This document shows positions 1-6,996 of a DNA stretch of 9,673 nt, piece after piece. Positions within the stretch are counted from its first letter, which is position 1, and every line of letters begins with the position of its first letter. A program made the position numbers and the translations under genes. The stretch is from Candidatus Izemoplasmatales bacterium. GTDB taxonomy: Bacteria; Bacillota_I; Bacilli_A; Izemoplasmatales; Hujiaoplasmataceae. The notes beneath the pieces are model-generated. The model made no database searches and was not told the origin of the DNA. It was given only the letters and a program-made list of their open reading frames with translations. The DNA is taken from contig JAQUZK010000035.1 in the NCBI GenBank assembly GCA_028691335.1, positions 1-9,673 on the forward strand. Reading direction: 5' to 3'.

Positions 1-30
1 GATCAATTTTGTTTAGAAAAGAGGATTAAT

Positions 31-345
31 ATGGGCTTATTTGGAAAGAAAAAAATAACACCGACTAATGTAGACTTTGAAGATTTAACATTCATTAAAG
101 TTAACGATAATAAAGATGTGTATAAATACGCAGAATATATTATGCATAGAGTACCAATCGTTCTTAATTTTCAAGATTGTTTAATCTCAGAAGCTAATGA
201 AGTGTTAATGTTTTTGACAGGCGTGTTATATGCTTGTGATGGCGAAATAGTAAAGATACAGGACAAAGTATATTTGATGGCACAAAAAAGTGATTTATTA
301 GGACCAACCTTAACAAAATTCATTAATGACTACAAGAAACAATAG
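31..345 (+). CDS. sepF: SepF-like cell division protein, short form
   Basis: SepF bundles FtsZ filaments and helps tether them to the inner face of the membrane at the division septum. Residues about 17-92 read as the SepF fold: an N-terminal strand, a helix with a tyrosine-rich stretch (31-37), the strand PIVLNF (42-47), a long helix with FLTGVLYA (61-68), and the strands GEIVKI and VYLMA. The protein has 104 residues against about 150 in Bacillus. The shortening is at the N terminus, where only MGLFGKKK and a few residues stand for the membrane-binding helix and linker. The start at 31 is supported by AAAAGAGG (17-24) six bases upstream; the frame is open to the window edge but has no other start codon. 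yggT follows after 9 bases, as in the Firmicute division cluster. The upstream gene and promoter are outside the window. Assignment is by fold pattern and synteny. Confidence 0.87.
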   Translation: MGLFGKKKITPTNVDFEDLTFIKVNDNKDVYKYAEYIMHRVPIVLNFQDCLISEANEVLMFLTGVLYACDGEIVKIQDKVYLMAQKSDLLGPTLTKFINDYKKQ

Positions 346-354
346 TGTGAGTTT

Positions 355-600
355 ATGATTAAATTTTTAGAAATTGCTTATTATGTACTGTATGTGTATC
401 TTTATATTATGATTGTTTATATTTTGTTAAGTTGGACTTCGATTAGAAATTCTAAGTTTTACCGAATACTAGGTAAGATAGTAGATCCTTACTTAAGTAT
501 TTTTAGAGGTTGGATTGTTTTTTCCAACATTGATTTTACACCTATGTTGGGCTTATTGTTATATCAATTTGTTTTAAGTATTATATCTAGAGCTATTTAG
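355..600 (+). CDS. ylmG: YggT/YlmG family small integral membrane protein
   Basis: A two-helix membrane protein of the YggT (YlmG) family. Its molecular role is poorly defined; bacterial and plastid homologues are linked to division or nucleoid organisation and to membrane protein or osmotic functions. The 81 residues hold a first hydrophobic segment (about 6-27), a loop with the family pattern LGKIVDPYLSIFRGW (39-53), and a second hydrophobic segment (about 60-79) preceded by the family-like aspartate and proline of NIDFTP. Length is typical. It starts 9 bases after sepF; only a weak GTGAG (347-351) precedes the ATG, so translation is probably coupled to sepF. sepF followed by ylmG is a conserved Firmicute gene order. 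The family call is firm, the function is not. Confidence 0.87.
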   Translation: MIKFLEIAYYVLYVYLYIMIVYILLSWTSIRNSKFYRILGKIVDPYLSIFRGWIVFSNIDFTPMLGLLLYQFVLSIISRAI

Positions 601-611
601 GTAATAAACAC

Positions 612-640
612 TTGTAAAAATAATAAAAAAAGTGTATAAT
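612..640 (+). promoter_or_regulatory. SigA-type promoter of the ileS T-box unit
   Basis: TTGTAA (612-617) and a perfect TATAAT (635-640) are separated by 17 bases, the optimal spacing for the housekeeping sigma factor. Transcription would begin near 646-648, just upstream of T-box Stem I. No convincing terminator separates it from the preceding ylmG, so some read-through from sepF-ylmG into the leader is possible. Confidence 0.8.
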
Positions 641-645
641 TTATA

Positions 646-890
646 AAGATAATCGATGATTGAGACAAGATAATAAATATTACTCTTTAAAAAGAGAACC
701 TGTTGTTGGTGAAATCAGGTAAGAGCTATTTATTGTTATCACTCATGAGAGAATTACCGATAAGTAGGTAATTACGTATTTCGGCGTTAACGATTTATGA
801 AGAGCTAGTTTTTAATAAACTAGAACTAAGGTGGTACCGCGATAACACGTCCTTAATTTATTGATGATAAATTAAGGATTTTTTATTTAA
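646..890 (+). promoter_or_regulatory. T-box riboswitch leader of ileS, tRNA-Ile responsive
   Basis: This leader senses the charging state of tRNA-Ile: uncharged tRNA pairs with the specifier codon and the T-box bulge, stabilises an antiterminator and lets ileS be transcribed. Stem I includes TAAATA pairing TATTTA (728-733), CTCTT pairing AAGAG (721-725), and an ACCTG/CAGGT hairpin with the distal-loop sequence GTTGGTG. The likely specifier is ATC at 738-740 (Ile), followed by the usual A. Stem II is AATTACC/GGTAATT (752-758, 767-773); stem III is CTAGTTT/AAACTAG (805-811, 817-823). The canonical T-box AAGGTGGTACCGCG is at 828-841; its bulge TGGT fits a tRNA with discriminator base A. AAGG (828-831) can pair with CCTT (851-854), competing with the terminator. 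The class is certain; the exact specifier is inferred from position and the downstream gene. Confidence 0.95.
850..888 (+). terminator. Regulatory intrinsic terminator of the T-box leader
   Basis: A perfect 11-bp stem, TCCTTAATTTA (850-860) with TAAATTAAGGA (868-878), closes a 7-base loop and is followed by TTTTTTATTT. Its 5' arm contains the CCTT that would pair with the T-box AAGG in the antiterminator, so the two structures exclude each other. It ends 3 bases before the ileS ribosome binding site. Confidence 0.93.
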
Positions 891-905
891 AAAGGAGAGA
901 TTGAA

Positions 906-3638
906 ATGGATAAAAAGAATTTTAAGGATAGCTTATTGATGCCAAGCACTGAGTTTCCAATGCGTGGAAATTTAGGAGTGAAAGAACCAGTAATTCATGA
1001 AGAGTGGGAGAAAATAGACCTTTATAATAAAATAATGAAAAAGAATGAAGGAAAACCTTCATATATTTTACATGATGGCCCACCATATGCCAACGGTTCT
1101 ATTCATGCTGGACATGCATTGAATAAGATTCTAAAGGATTTTGTTATACGTTATAAGAATATGTCGGGTTTTCAAGCTCCTTATCTCCCTGGTTGGGATA
1201 CTCATGGACTACCAATTGAAAATGCGCTATCAAAGAACAAAAAAGTAAATAGAAAAGAAATGGAATTATCAAAATTCCGAGAACTTAGTAAAGAATATGC
1301 GCTAGAGCAAATCAATACTCAAAGATCTCAGTTCAAACGTCTTGGAATTCTTGGATTATGGGACCAACCATACATAACCTTAAATAAAGAGTATGAATCA
1401 TCACAAATTAGAGTCTTTAATGAAATGGTAAAGAAGGGTTTAATCTATAAAGGATTAAAACCTGTTTATTGGTCACCTTCAAGTGAAACTGCATTAGCTG
1501 AAGCTGAGATTGAATACCATGATATCATATCACCTTCAATCTATGTAGCTATGCCTGCAGTAGATACTCAAAATAAGTTGCCGAAAAACACTTACTTTTT
1601 AATTTGGACTACAACTCCATGGACGATACCAGCAAATCTTGCGATTGCGGCTGGTTCAGATATCGAATATACAGTTGTAAAACATAAAAATAACAATTAT
1701 GTTGTAAGTAAAGATTTACTACCAAAATTAAATGATTTATTAGGATGGAATAATTCAAGCCCTATTCAAAATATCTTTGGATGGGAATTAGAAGGTATGA
1801 CATATAAACATCCATTATATGAAAGAATTTCTCCAGTAATTATTTCTGATCATGTAACAGTAGAAGATGGTTCGGGGTTAGTACATATTGCACCGGGACA
1901 CGGTGAAGAAGACTTTGTTGTGGGACAAAAGTATAATCTTGATGTTTATTGTCCGGTTGATTCAAGAGGAATTATGACTGAAGAATCTGGTGAAAGATTT
2001 GCTGGATTATACGTTGATGATTGTAATGAAGAAGTAATAAAAGCCCTTTTTGAAGGAGGATTCCTTTTAGGAAGATTTGATTTTTCTCACTCCTACCCTC
2101 ATGATTGGCGTACACAAAAACCAGTTATTTTCCGTGCTACATCACAGTGGTTTGCATCTATTGAAAAGCTTAAAGACGAAATTCTTAAAGAAATTCAAAC
2201 AATTAAATGGTATCCTTCATGGGGTGATGTAAGACTAAGCAATATGATTAAAGATAGAGGTAGTTGGTGTATTTCTCGTCAAAGAACTTGGGGTGTTCCA
2301 ATTCCTGCCTTCTATACAGAAAAAGATACCGCTATTCTAGATCCTGAAGTTATTGATTATGTAGCTGATATATTTGAACAAGAAGGATCAAATGCTTGGT
2401 ATATCAGAGATGCAGAAGAATTATTACCACCAGGATACACTCATCCAGATTCTCCAAATGGAATCTTTAGAAAAGAAACTGATATCATGGATGTTTGGTT
2501 TGACTCTGGAAGTTCTCATCATGGAGCTATGAAAGATTTAGGCTATAAATATCCTGCGGATTTATATCTAGAAGGTTCAGACCAATATAGAGGTTGGTTC
2601 AACTCGAGTTTGATCACTGGTGTCGCAACAGAAGGAAAATCGCCTTATAAAACATTAGTTTCTCATGGATTTGTTCTTGATGGTGAAGGCAAAAAAATGT
2701 CAAAATCATTAGGAAACGTAGTTGATCCAAACAAGATTACAGGAACAATGGGAGCGGATATTTTCCGTTTATGGACAGCTTCAGTTGATTATCAAGCAGA
2801 TGTTAGATTGTCCGATAATCTTATTAAACAAGTTTCTGAATCATATCGTAAAATAAGAAATACTATTAAATTTTTATTAGGGAATATCTTTGATTATAAT
2901 AATGAGAAAAACAAGGTAGATTTTGCAAAATTAAATGATGTTGATAAATATGTTTTAATTAAAAACAATAATCTTATCAAAGAAGTTTTAGAAGCATACG
3001 ATGACTTTAAGTTTGATGTGGTTTATCGCAAGATAACTAATTATGTAAACTTTGTTTCATCATTTTATCTTGATTTTGCTAAAGACGTTTTATATATCGA
3101 AAAAGCGGATTCTTTATCAAGAAGAAGTATTCAAACAGTTATTTATAAAATCTTAGATACCTTACTTAAATTGTTAACACCAATTCTTCCTCATACTACT
3201 TCTGAAGCATATTCTTATATTCCTGATCGTAACTTGGAAGATATCTATTTAGCTGATATGCCAAATGTTGAAAAAATGGATAATGATATAGAAGAGCTTT
3301 TTGATGAATTTATGGAATTAAGAGAAGATGTGTTAAAAGCTTTAGAAAACGCTAGAAACGAAAAAGTAATTGGTAAAAGCCTTAACGCTCATGTAGTTAT
3401 ATATCCAAAAGCGAAAGTAGAAAATTTACTTAATAAAATTAATGTCAACTTAGCACAAATATTCATTGTCTCAAAATTTGAGATTGCTAAAGATGGATTT
3501 GGTGCTTATAAAGGCCAAGATGTATCAATTGATGTCTTAAAAGCTGAAGGACATACTTGTGATCGTTGTTGGCAAATAGTTGACAAAGTTAATGAGGATG
3601 GAATTTGTGAGCGCTGCGAACAAGTAATTAGTGAATAA
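906..3638 (+). CDS. ileS: Isoleucyl-tRNA synthetase
   Basis: Class I cytosolic synthetase that charges tRNA-Ile with isoleucine and edits mischarged valine. The 910 residues match the bacterial length (Bacillus about 921). The HIGH signature appears as HAGH (67-70) after DGPPYANG, and the KMSKS loop is at 597-601. The CP1 editing domain shows WTTTPW (234-239) and GHGEEDF with the conserved aspartate near 336. The helical anticodon-binding region follows, and the C terminus carries a zinc site, C885-x2-C888 and C901-x2-C904, typical of the bacterial type rather than the mupirocin-resistant eukaryote-like type. The start has AAAGGAGAG (891-899) eight bases after the GGAG core. Expression is under the T-box leader directly upstream, and a terminator follows the stop. 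The gene is intact with no missing catalytic residue seen. Confidence 0.98.
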   Translation: MDKKNFKDSLLMPSTEFPMRGNLGVKEPVIHEEWEKIDLYNKIMKKNEGKPSYILHDGPPYANGSIHAGHALNKILKDFVIRYKNMSGFQAPYLPGWDTHGLPIENALSKNKKVNRKEMELSKFRELSKEYALEQINTQRSQFKRLGILGLWDQPYITLNKEYESSQIRVFNEMVKKGLIYKGLKPVYWSPSSETALAEAEIEYHDIISPSIYVAMPAVDTQNKLPKNTYFLIWTTTPWTIPANLAIAAGSDIEYTVVKHKNNNYVVSKDLLPKLNDLLGWNNSSPIQNIFGWELEGMTYKHPLYERISPVIISDHVTVEDGSGLVHIAPGHGEEDFVVGQKYNLDVYCPVDSRGIMTEESGERFAGLYVDDCNEEVIKALFEGGFLLGRFDFSHSYPHDWRTQKPVIFRATSQWFASIEKLKDEILKEIQTIKWYPSWGDVRLSNMIKDRGSWCISRQRTWGVPIPAFYTEKDTAILDPEVIDYVADIFEQEGSNAWYIRDAEELLPPGYTHPDSPNGIFRKETDIMDVWFDSGSSHHGAMKDLGYKYPADLYLEGSDQYRGWFNSSLITGVATEGKSPYKTLVSHGFVLDGEGKKMSKSLGNVVDPNKITGTMGADIFRLWTASVDYQADVRLSDNLIKQVSESYRKIRNTIKFLLGNIFDYNNEKNKVDFAKLNDVDKYVLIKNNNLIKEVLEAYDDFKFDVVYRKITNYVNFVSSFYLDFAKDVLYIEKADSLSRRSIQTVIYKILDTLLKLLTPILPHTTSEAYSYIPDRNLEDIYLADMPNVEKMDNDIEELFDEFMELREDVLKALENARNEKVIGKSLNAHVVIYPKAKVENLLNKINVNLAQIFIVSKFEIAKDGFGAYKGQDVSIDVLKAEGHTCDRCWQIVDKVNEDGICERCEQVISE

Positions 3639-3640
3639 TT

Positions 3641-3668
3641 AAGCCGATTATAATCGGCTTCTTTATTC
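3641..3668 (+). terminator. Intrinsic terminator after ileS
   Basis: AAGCCGAT (3641-3648) pairs with ATCGGCTT (3653-3660) around a TATA loop; the whole 20-base stretch is a perfect palindrome. It lies two bases after the ileS stop. The following CTTTATTC is a weak U-tract, so termination may be incomplete. Confidence 0.75.
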
Positions 3669-3685
3669 ATAGATTCAAGCATTAC

Positions 3686-3705
3686 ATCGATTGACTTTAA
3701 TCGAT
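3686..3705. promoter_or_regulatory. Operator-like inverted repeat over the deoC -35 box
   Basis: ATCGATT (3686-3692) and AATCGAT (3699-3705) form a perfect 7-bp inverted repeat with a 6-base spacer. It covers the -35 hexamer, so a bound dimer would block RNA polymerase. Deo operons are commonly controlled by DeoR- or CytR-type repressors, but which protein, if any, binds here is inference; no regulator gene is in the window. The RNA from this region is not expected to be transcribed, so a DNA site is more likely than a hairpin. Confidence 0.45.
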
Positions 3706-3719
3706 AAAAAATATATAAT
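3691..3719 (+). promoter_or_regulatory. Promoter of the deoC operon
   Basis: TTGACT (3691-3696) and TATAAT (3714-3719) are separated by 17 bases, a near-consensus housekeeping promoter. Transcription would start near 3725-3727, giving a leader of only about 20 bases that carries AGGAGGA (3734-3740). The -35 box sits inside the inverted repeat at 3686-3705. Confidence 0.82.
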
Positions 3720-3745
3720 TTTAGTAACGATATAGGAGGAATATT

Positions 3746-4402
3746 ATGGAAATAAATAAATTAATTGATCACACTTATCTTAAAGCTTTTGGAACTAAAA
3801 ATGAGATAGATCAACTGCTAGAAGAAGCGAAAAAATACAATTTTAAATCTGTTTGTGTTAACCCGACACATGTTAAATATTGTTATGAGCAACTTCAAGG
3901 AACTGAGGTTCTTACTTGTACAGTTATCGGCTTCCCTTTAGGGGCTAATACTGTTGAAACAAAGGTTTTTGAGACTTTAAACGCTGTAAGTAATGGTGCT
4001 GATGAGATTGATATGGTTATAAATATCGGTAAACTCAAAGAAAAAGATTACGATTATATTGAAAATGAAATTAATCAAGTAGTTAAAGCAGCTAATGGTA
4101 GAACAGTAAAAGTTATAGTAGAGATTTGTTATTTAGATGATCAAGAAATCAAAAAAGTTAGTGAAATTGTTGGAAAAACAAACGCTGATTTTATCAAGAC
4201 TTCTACTGGGTTTGGACCATCTGGAGCGACAAAAGAAGCTGTGAAGATAATGAAGGATAATGTGAACGGTAAAGAAGTAAAAGCTGCAGGAGGCGTAAGA
4301 ACAAAAGAAGATTTAGACCAAATGGTAGCCTCTGGTGCCACACGAATAGGAACTTCTAATGGTGTTAGTTTGATGAATAACCAAGAAGGAACAGGATATT
4401 AA
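3746..4402 (+). CDS. deoC: Deoxyribose-phosphate aldolase
   Basis: Class I aldolase that splits 2-deoxy-D-ribose 5-phosphate into acetaldehyde and glyceraldehyde 3-phosphate, the last step of deoxynucleoside breakdown. The 218 residues match the Firmicute form (about 220). The N-terminal LIDHTYLK is the family signature. The Schiff-base lysine is K151 in FIKTSTGFG (149-157), the second active-site lysine is K179 in VKAAGGVRT, and the proton-relay aspartate is D89 in EIDMVINIG. AGGAGGA (3734-3740) gives a well-spaced strong ribosome binding site. It is the first gene of a three-gene unit with deoD; its TAA overlaps the next ATG by one base, so the downstream gene is probably translationally coupled. 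The last dozen or so residues are the least conserved part. Confidence 0.96.
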   Translation: MEINKLIDHTYLKAFGTKNEIDQLLEEAKKYNFKSVCVNPTHVKYCYEQLQGTEVLTCTVIGFPLGANTVETKVFETLNAVSNGADEIDMVINIGKLKEKDYDYIENEINQVVKAANGRTVKVIVEICYLDDQEIKKVSEIVGKTNADFIKTSTGFGPSGATKEAVKIMKDNVNGKEVKAAGGVRTKEDLDQMVASGATRIGTSNGVSLMNNQEGTGY

Positions 4403-4974
4403 TGAGTACTTTACAACAAAGAATCTTTGATGAATCAAAAAAATTAATCAAGAAATTTAATTTATTTCGCTTTGTCATTTATTTTTTGATTTCTGTCACG
4501 ATAATTATATTAATTTTACTAATTCTTGGATTTTTAGATTTATATAGTGCTATTTTTGTAACAGTACTAGCATTAATCTATAGTATTGTTCGTGATTTTA
4601 CTATTGCTAGATACTCTCTTAAAACTATGGATAAGTTCTATGAATTTCTTTTAACAAAAAAAGATAATGTTGAACTTTACATACCTGTACTAGAAAAGAA
4701 CGCACAAGGCTATTTTTTAAAGAAAACAGCAATCTATTTTGAAAATGGAGAAATGTATCTAGAAGCTTTTAAGCAAGTAACTTCAAAACGCGAGAATCAA
4801 GAAAGTATTACTGTAAAATATGGTAGAGATTTTTCGATTACTAATAACCGTTTAGATAAAGACGGAAAAGTATTCATCTTTAATAGTTTTTTAATGGACA
4901 CAGCTTATCAATTTTCAATTATTAATATTGACGAAGTTATAAATAAAATCAATCAAAGAGTAAAAGGAGAATAA
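4402..4974 (+). CDS. Unknown two-helix membrane protein in the deo operon
   Basis: I do not recognise this family. The 190 residues begin with a lysine-rich amphipathic stretch (about 10-20), then two strongly hydrophobic segments (about 22-43 and 46-64) separated by a very short turn, then a basic RDFTIARYSLK stretch. By the positive-inside rule both ends lie in the cytoplasm, with a soluble C-terminal domain of about 120 residues. That domain has alternating strands and turns (for example YFLKKTAIYFENGEMYLEAF) and ends in a helix, which could be a small beta-barrel or PH-like fold, but that is a guess. The ATG shares one base with the deoC stop (TAATG), with AAGGA (4386-4390) and AGGA (4393-4396) upstream. 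Five bases separate it from deoD, whose ribosome binding site lies in its final codons. Cotranscription suggests, but does not show, a link to nucleoside use. There are no cysteines and no signal-peptidase site. Confidence 0.85.
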   Translation: MSTLQQRIFDESKKLIKKFNLFRFVIYFLISVTIIILILLILGFLDLYSAIFVTVLALIYSIVRDFTIARYSLKTMDKFYEFLLTKKDNVELYIPVLEKNAQGYFLKKTAIYFENGEMYLEAFKQVTSKRENQESITVKYGRDFSITNNRLDKDGKVFIFNSFLMDTAYQFSIINIDEVINKINQRVKGE

Positions 4975-4979
4975 ATTAT

Positions 4980-5687
4980 ATGTCTACACCTCATATAAAT
5001 GCTGAAAAGCATGAAATCGCAAAAGTTGTATTAATGCCAGGAGACCCTTTAAGAGCGAAATATATCGCTGACACTTTTTTAACAGATGTTAAGCAATTTA
5101 ATTCTGTTAGAAATATGTTTGGATATACTGGTTTATATAATGGAAGAAGAATTTCTGTAATGGGATCAGGAATGGGTATGCCTTCAATAGGTATTTACTC
5201 ATATGAACTATTTAAGTTCTATGATGTTGACACCATTATAAGAATAGGGTCATGTGGAGCTTACACGAAAACATTAAAACTTTACGATACTATTTTAGTT
5301 ACTGAAGCTTTTTCTGAAAGTAGTTTTGCTTTTGCACAAGGAAAATGTGAAGAAGATACACTACCAGCTTCTAAAACTGTTAATGAAAAATTAGAAGCTA
5401 TATCTAAAGAATTAGATATACCTGTAGTAAAAGGTAAAATTCATTCAAGTGATGTTTTTTATCGTCAGTTCCCTGAAGAAATACTTAAGTTAGCTCAAGA
5501 AAAAGAATTATTAGGCGTTGAAATGGAATCATTTGCATTGTTCCACAATGCTAATGTAACTAATAAAAACGCTGCTTGTCTACTTACTGTATCAGATTCA
5601 TTAGTTACTTCTGAATCAACTACACCTGAAGAAAGACAAACTGCATTTACTAATATGATGAAAATCGCTTTAGAAATGGCAGAATAA
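4980..5687 (+). CDS. deoD: Purine-nucleoside phosphorylase, DeoD type
   Basis: Hexameric cytosolic phosphorylase that splits purine ribo- and deoxyribonucleosides with phosphate into base and (deoxy)ribose 1-phosphate. The 235 residues match the DeoD (PNP-I) class. Visible family residues are H5 in TPHINA, the phosphate loop GDPLRA (21-26, with R25), R44 in SVRNM, R88 and S91 in IRIGSCGA, the nucleoside-binding EMES (181-184), and D206 in SDSL, the general acid of purine-accepting 6-oxo/6-amino enzymes, with R219 nearby. AAAGGAGA (4963-4970) precedes the ATG with good spacing. It closes the deoC unit and is followed at once by a terminator. No phosphopentomutase gene, which would link the DeoD and DeoC reactions, is present here; it may be elsewhere in the genome. 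Confidence 0.97.
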   Translation: MSTPHINAEKHEIAKVVLMPGDPLRAKYIADTFLTDVKQFNSVRNMFGYTGLYNGRRISVMGSGMGMPSIGIYSYELFKFYDVDTIIRIGSCGAYTKTLKLYDTILVTEAFSESSFAFAQGKCEEDTLPASKTVNEKLEAISKELDIPVVKGKIHSSDVFYRQFPEEILKLAQEKELLGVEMESFALFHNANVTNKNAACLLTVSDSLVTSESTTPEERQTAFTNMMKIALEMAE

Positions 5688-5712
5688 AAAAGGTTTTTAA
5701 AACCTTTTTTTT
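5686..5712 (+). terminator. A/U-rich intrinsic terminator after deoD
   Basis: AAAAAAGGTT (5686-5695) pairs with AACCTTTTTT (5701-5710) around a TTTAA loop and runs into T residues to 5712. The first arm overlaps the deoD stop codon. Only two of the ten pairs are G-C, so it is probably leaky, which matters because the next gene starts 12 bases later without a visible promoter. Confidence 0.75.
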
Positions 5713-5724
5713 AAGAGGTTAAAT

Positions 5725-6996
5725 GTGAATATTGTTAAACGAGACATACCAAATCTAGAAGTATATTATGTACCTATTAAAGGTTTTAAGACAATTGAAA
5801 CCTTTTTTGTCTATACTGGTGAAATCTATCCTAAAGAGTTTAATGAAAGAAACTTTTTATCAGAAATTTTGCTAGAGACATCGAAAAATTATCCTACAAC
5901 AGAGAAACTAAGATTTGTTTGTGATAATTTATATGGATTAACCAAAGTAGGATATTATCATTTTGAAGGTGGATTAAATGTAACAATGTTTATTTCAAGC
6001 GCAGTAAATGATAAATATCTAGATGAGTTTAATGTTTTTTCAGATTCATTTGATTTGCTAGTAGAAATGATTTACAATCCACGTCTATATAACGGTGTTA
6101 TACCGAAAAAGGTTGTAAGAGAAAAGAAAATTAATGCAAAAGAAACATTGTTGTCGATAAAACAAAACAAGAATGCATATACTTATTATCAATTTATGCA
6201 AGCTTACATGCGAAACAATCAAGAATATTTTGCGAATCTACCAGATGAAGAAAATTTACGGACGGTTACCAGCGAAAGTATAACTGATAATTACAATAAA
6301 ATGATTACTGACGAAAATCTTAAAATCTTTATTGGTGGTGATTTTGATTTTAGTGAAATGGATAAGATTATTCATGCTAAAAGTACTATGATTAAAGCAA
6401 ATCATCAAAAAAAATATCAATTTAATCCAACTTTTAAAGGTAATGATCAAGTTAATACAGTAGTAGAAAAAACCTCATCGGGCCAAACAAGAATATATAT
6501 AGGTTATAATTTAGACTTCCCTTTTAACAAGAAGAACTCTAATATTATGAGTCTATTCAATGAGATTTTTGGTGGGTTTGAAAACTCAAAATTATTTTCT
6601 GTAATTAGAGAAAAATTACACCTTTCATACTATGTATATTCATACTATTCAAAAGGTAACAATCTTTTCTTCGTAAATTTGGAAACTAATAAAGAAAATG
6701 TAGATAAGGCAATATCAGTTGTGAATAATCTACTAGAAGAAGCAAAAGCAGGACAAATTGATGACGATTTATTTCTTCAAGCTAAAATGAATTTAATTAA
6801 TAGACTTGAGACATCTGTTGATTCACAATCTAAAATGATGATTCATAACATTATTGATTATATAAGATTTAATGAATCTTTTGATATCAAAAATAGAATT
6901 GAAGATATTCTAAATATAACGAAAGAAGAATTAGTTGAACTAATTAAAAATATAAAAATCGATACCACTTATATTTATACTAATGGTGATAATTAA
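5725..6996 (+). CDS. ymfF: M16 peptidase family protein, non-catalytic subunit (YmfF-like)
   Basis: M16-fold protein of 423 residues, likely the structural or substrate-binding partner of the zinc protease encoded next. At the place of the HxxEH zinc motif it has FLSEILLETS (44-53) with no histidines, so it should not bind catalytic zinc. Its second half keeps the M16 substrate-binding arginine-tyrosine pair, R295 and Y302, in a IREKLHLSYY segment. Paired inactive/active M16B subunits are known, and the Bacillus YmfF/YmfH homologues have been associated with the EF-P 5-aminopentanol modification pathway; that role here is inference, as no ymfI or efp is in the window. The start is GTG at 5725, six bases after AAGAGG (5713-5718). 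The nearby ATG (5723) is in another frame and meets TGA at once. It overlaps the next gene by one base. Confidence 0.82.
   Translation: MNIVKRDIPNLEVYYVPIKGFKTIETFFVYTGEIYPKEFNERNFLSEILLETSKNYPTTEKLRFVCDNLYGLTKVGYYHFEGGLNVTMFISSAVNDKYLDEFNVFSDSFDLLVEMIYNPRLYNGVIPKKVVREKKINAKETLLSIKQNKNAYTYYQFMQAYMRNNQEYFANLPDEENLRTVTSESITDNYNKMITDENLKIFIGGDFDFSEMDKIIHAKSTMIKANHQKKYQFNPTFKGNDQVNTVVEKTSSGQTRIYIGYNLDFPFNKKNSNIMSLFNEIFGGFENSKLFSVIREKLHLSYYVYSYYSKGNNLFFVNLETNKENVDKAISVVNNLLEEAKAGQIDDDLFLQAKMNLINRLETSVDSQSKMMIHNIIDYIRFNESFDIKNRIEDILNITKEELVELIKNIKIDTTYIYTNGDN

Noticed and set aside
1..30. Tail of an upstream gene such as ylmE
   Set aside because: Stops exist in two frames (TAG 14-16, TAA 27-29) but the few codons before them match no recognisable C terminus.
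610..634. CACTT...AAGTG as a terminator after ylmG
   Set aside because: The stem is only five pairs with a large loop and no T-run, and it is occupied by the ileS promoter.
651..661. AATCGATGATT near the ileS transcription start as a second copy of the deoC operator
   Set aside because: Only one AATCGAT half matches and the spacing differs from the deoC repeat; such short AT-rich words are expected by chance.
4141..4341. 66-codon open frame on the - strand
   Set aside because: It lies wholly inside deoC, whose catalytic motifs are in this stretch, and its protein is a low-complexity shadow of the opposite strand.
6256..6450. 64-codon open frame on the - strand
   Set aside because: It lies inside the first M16 gene, has no ribosome binding site and no recognisable features.
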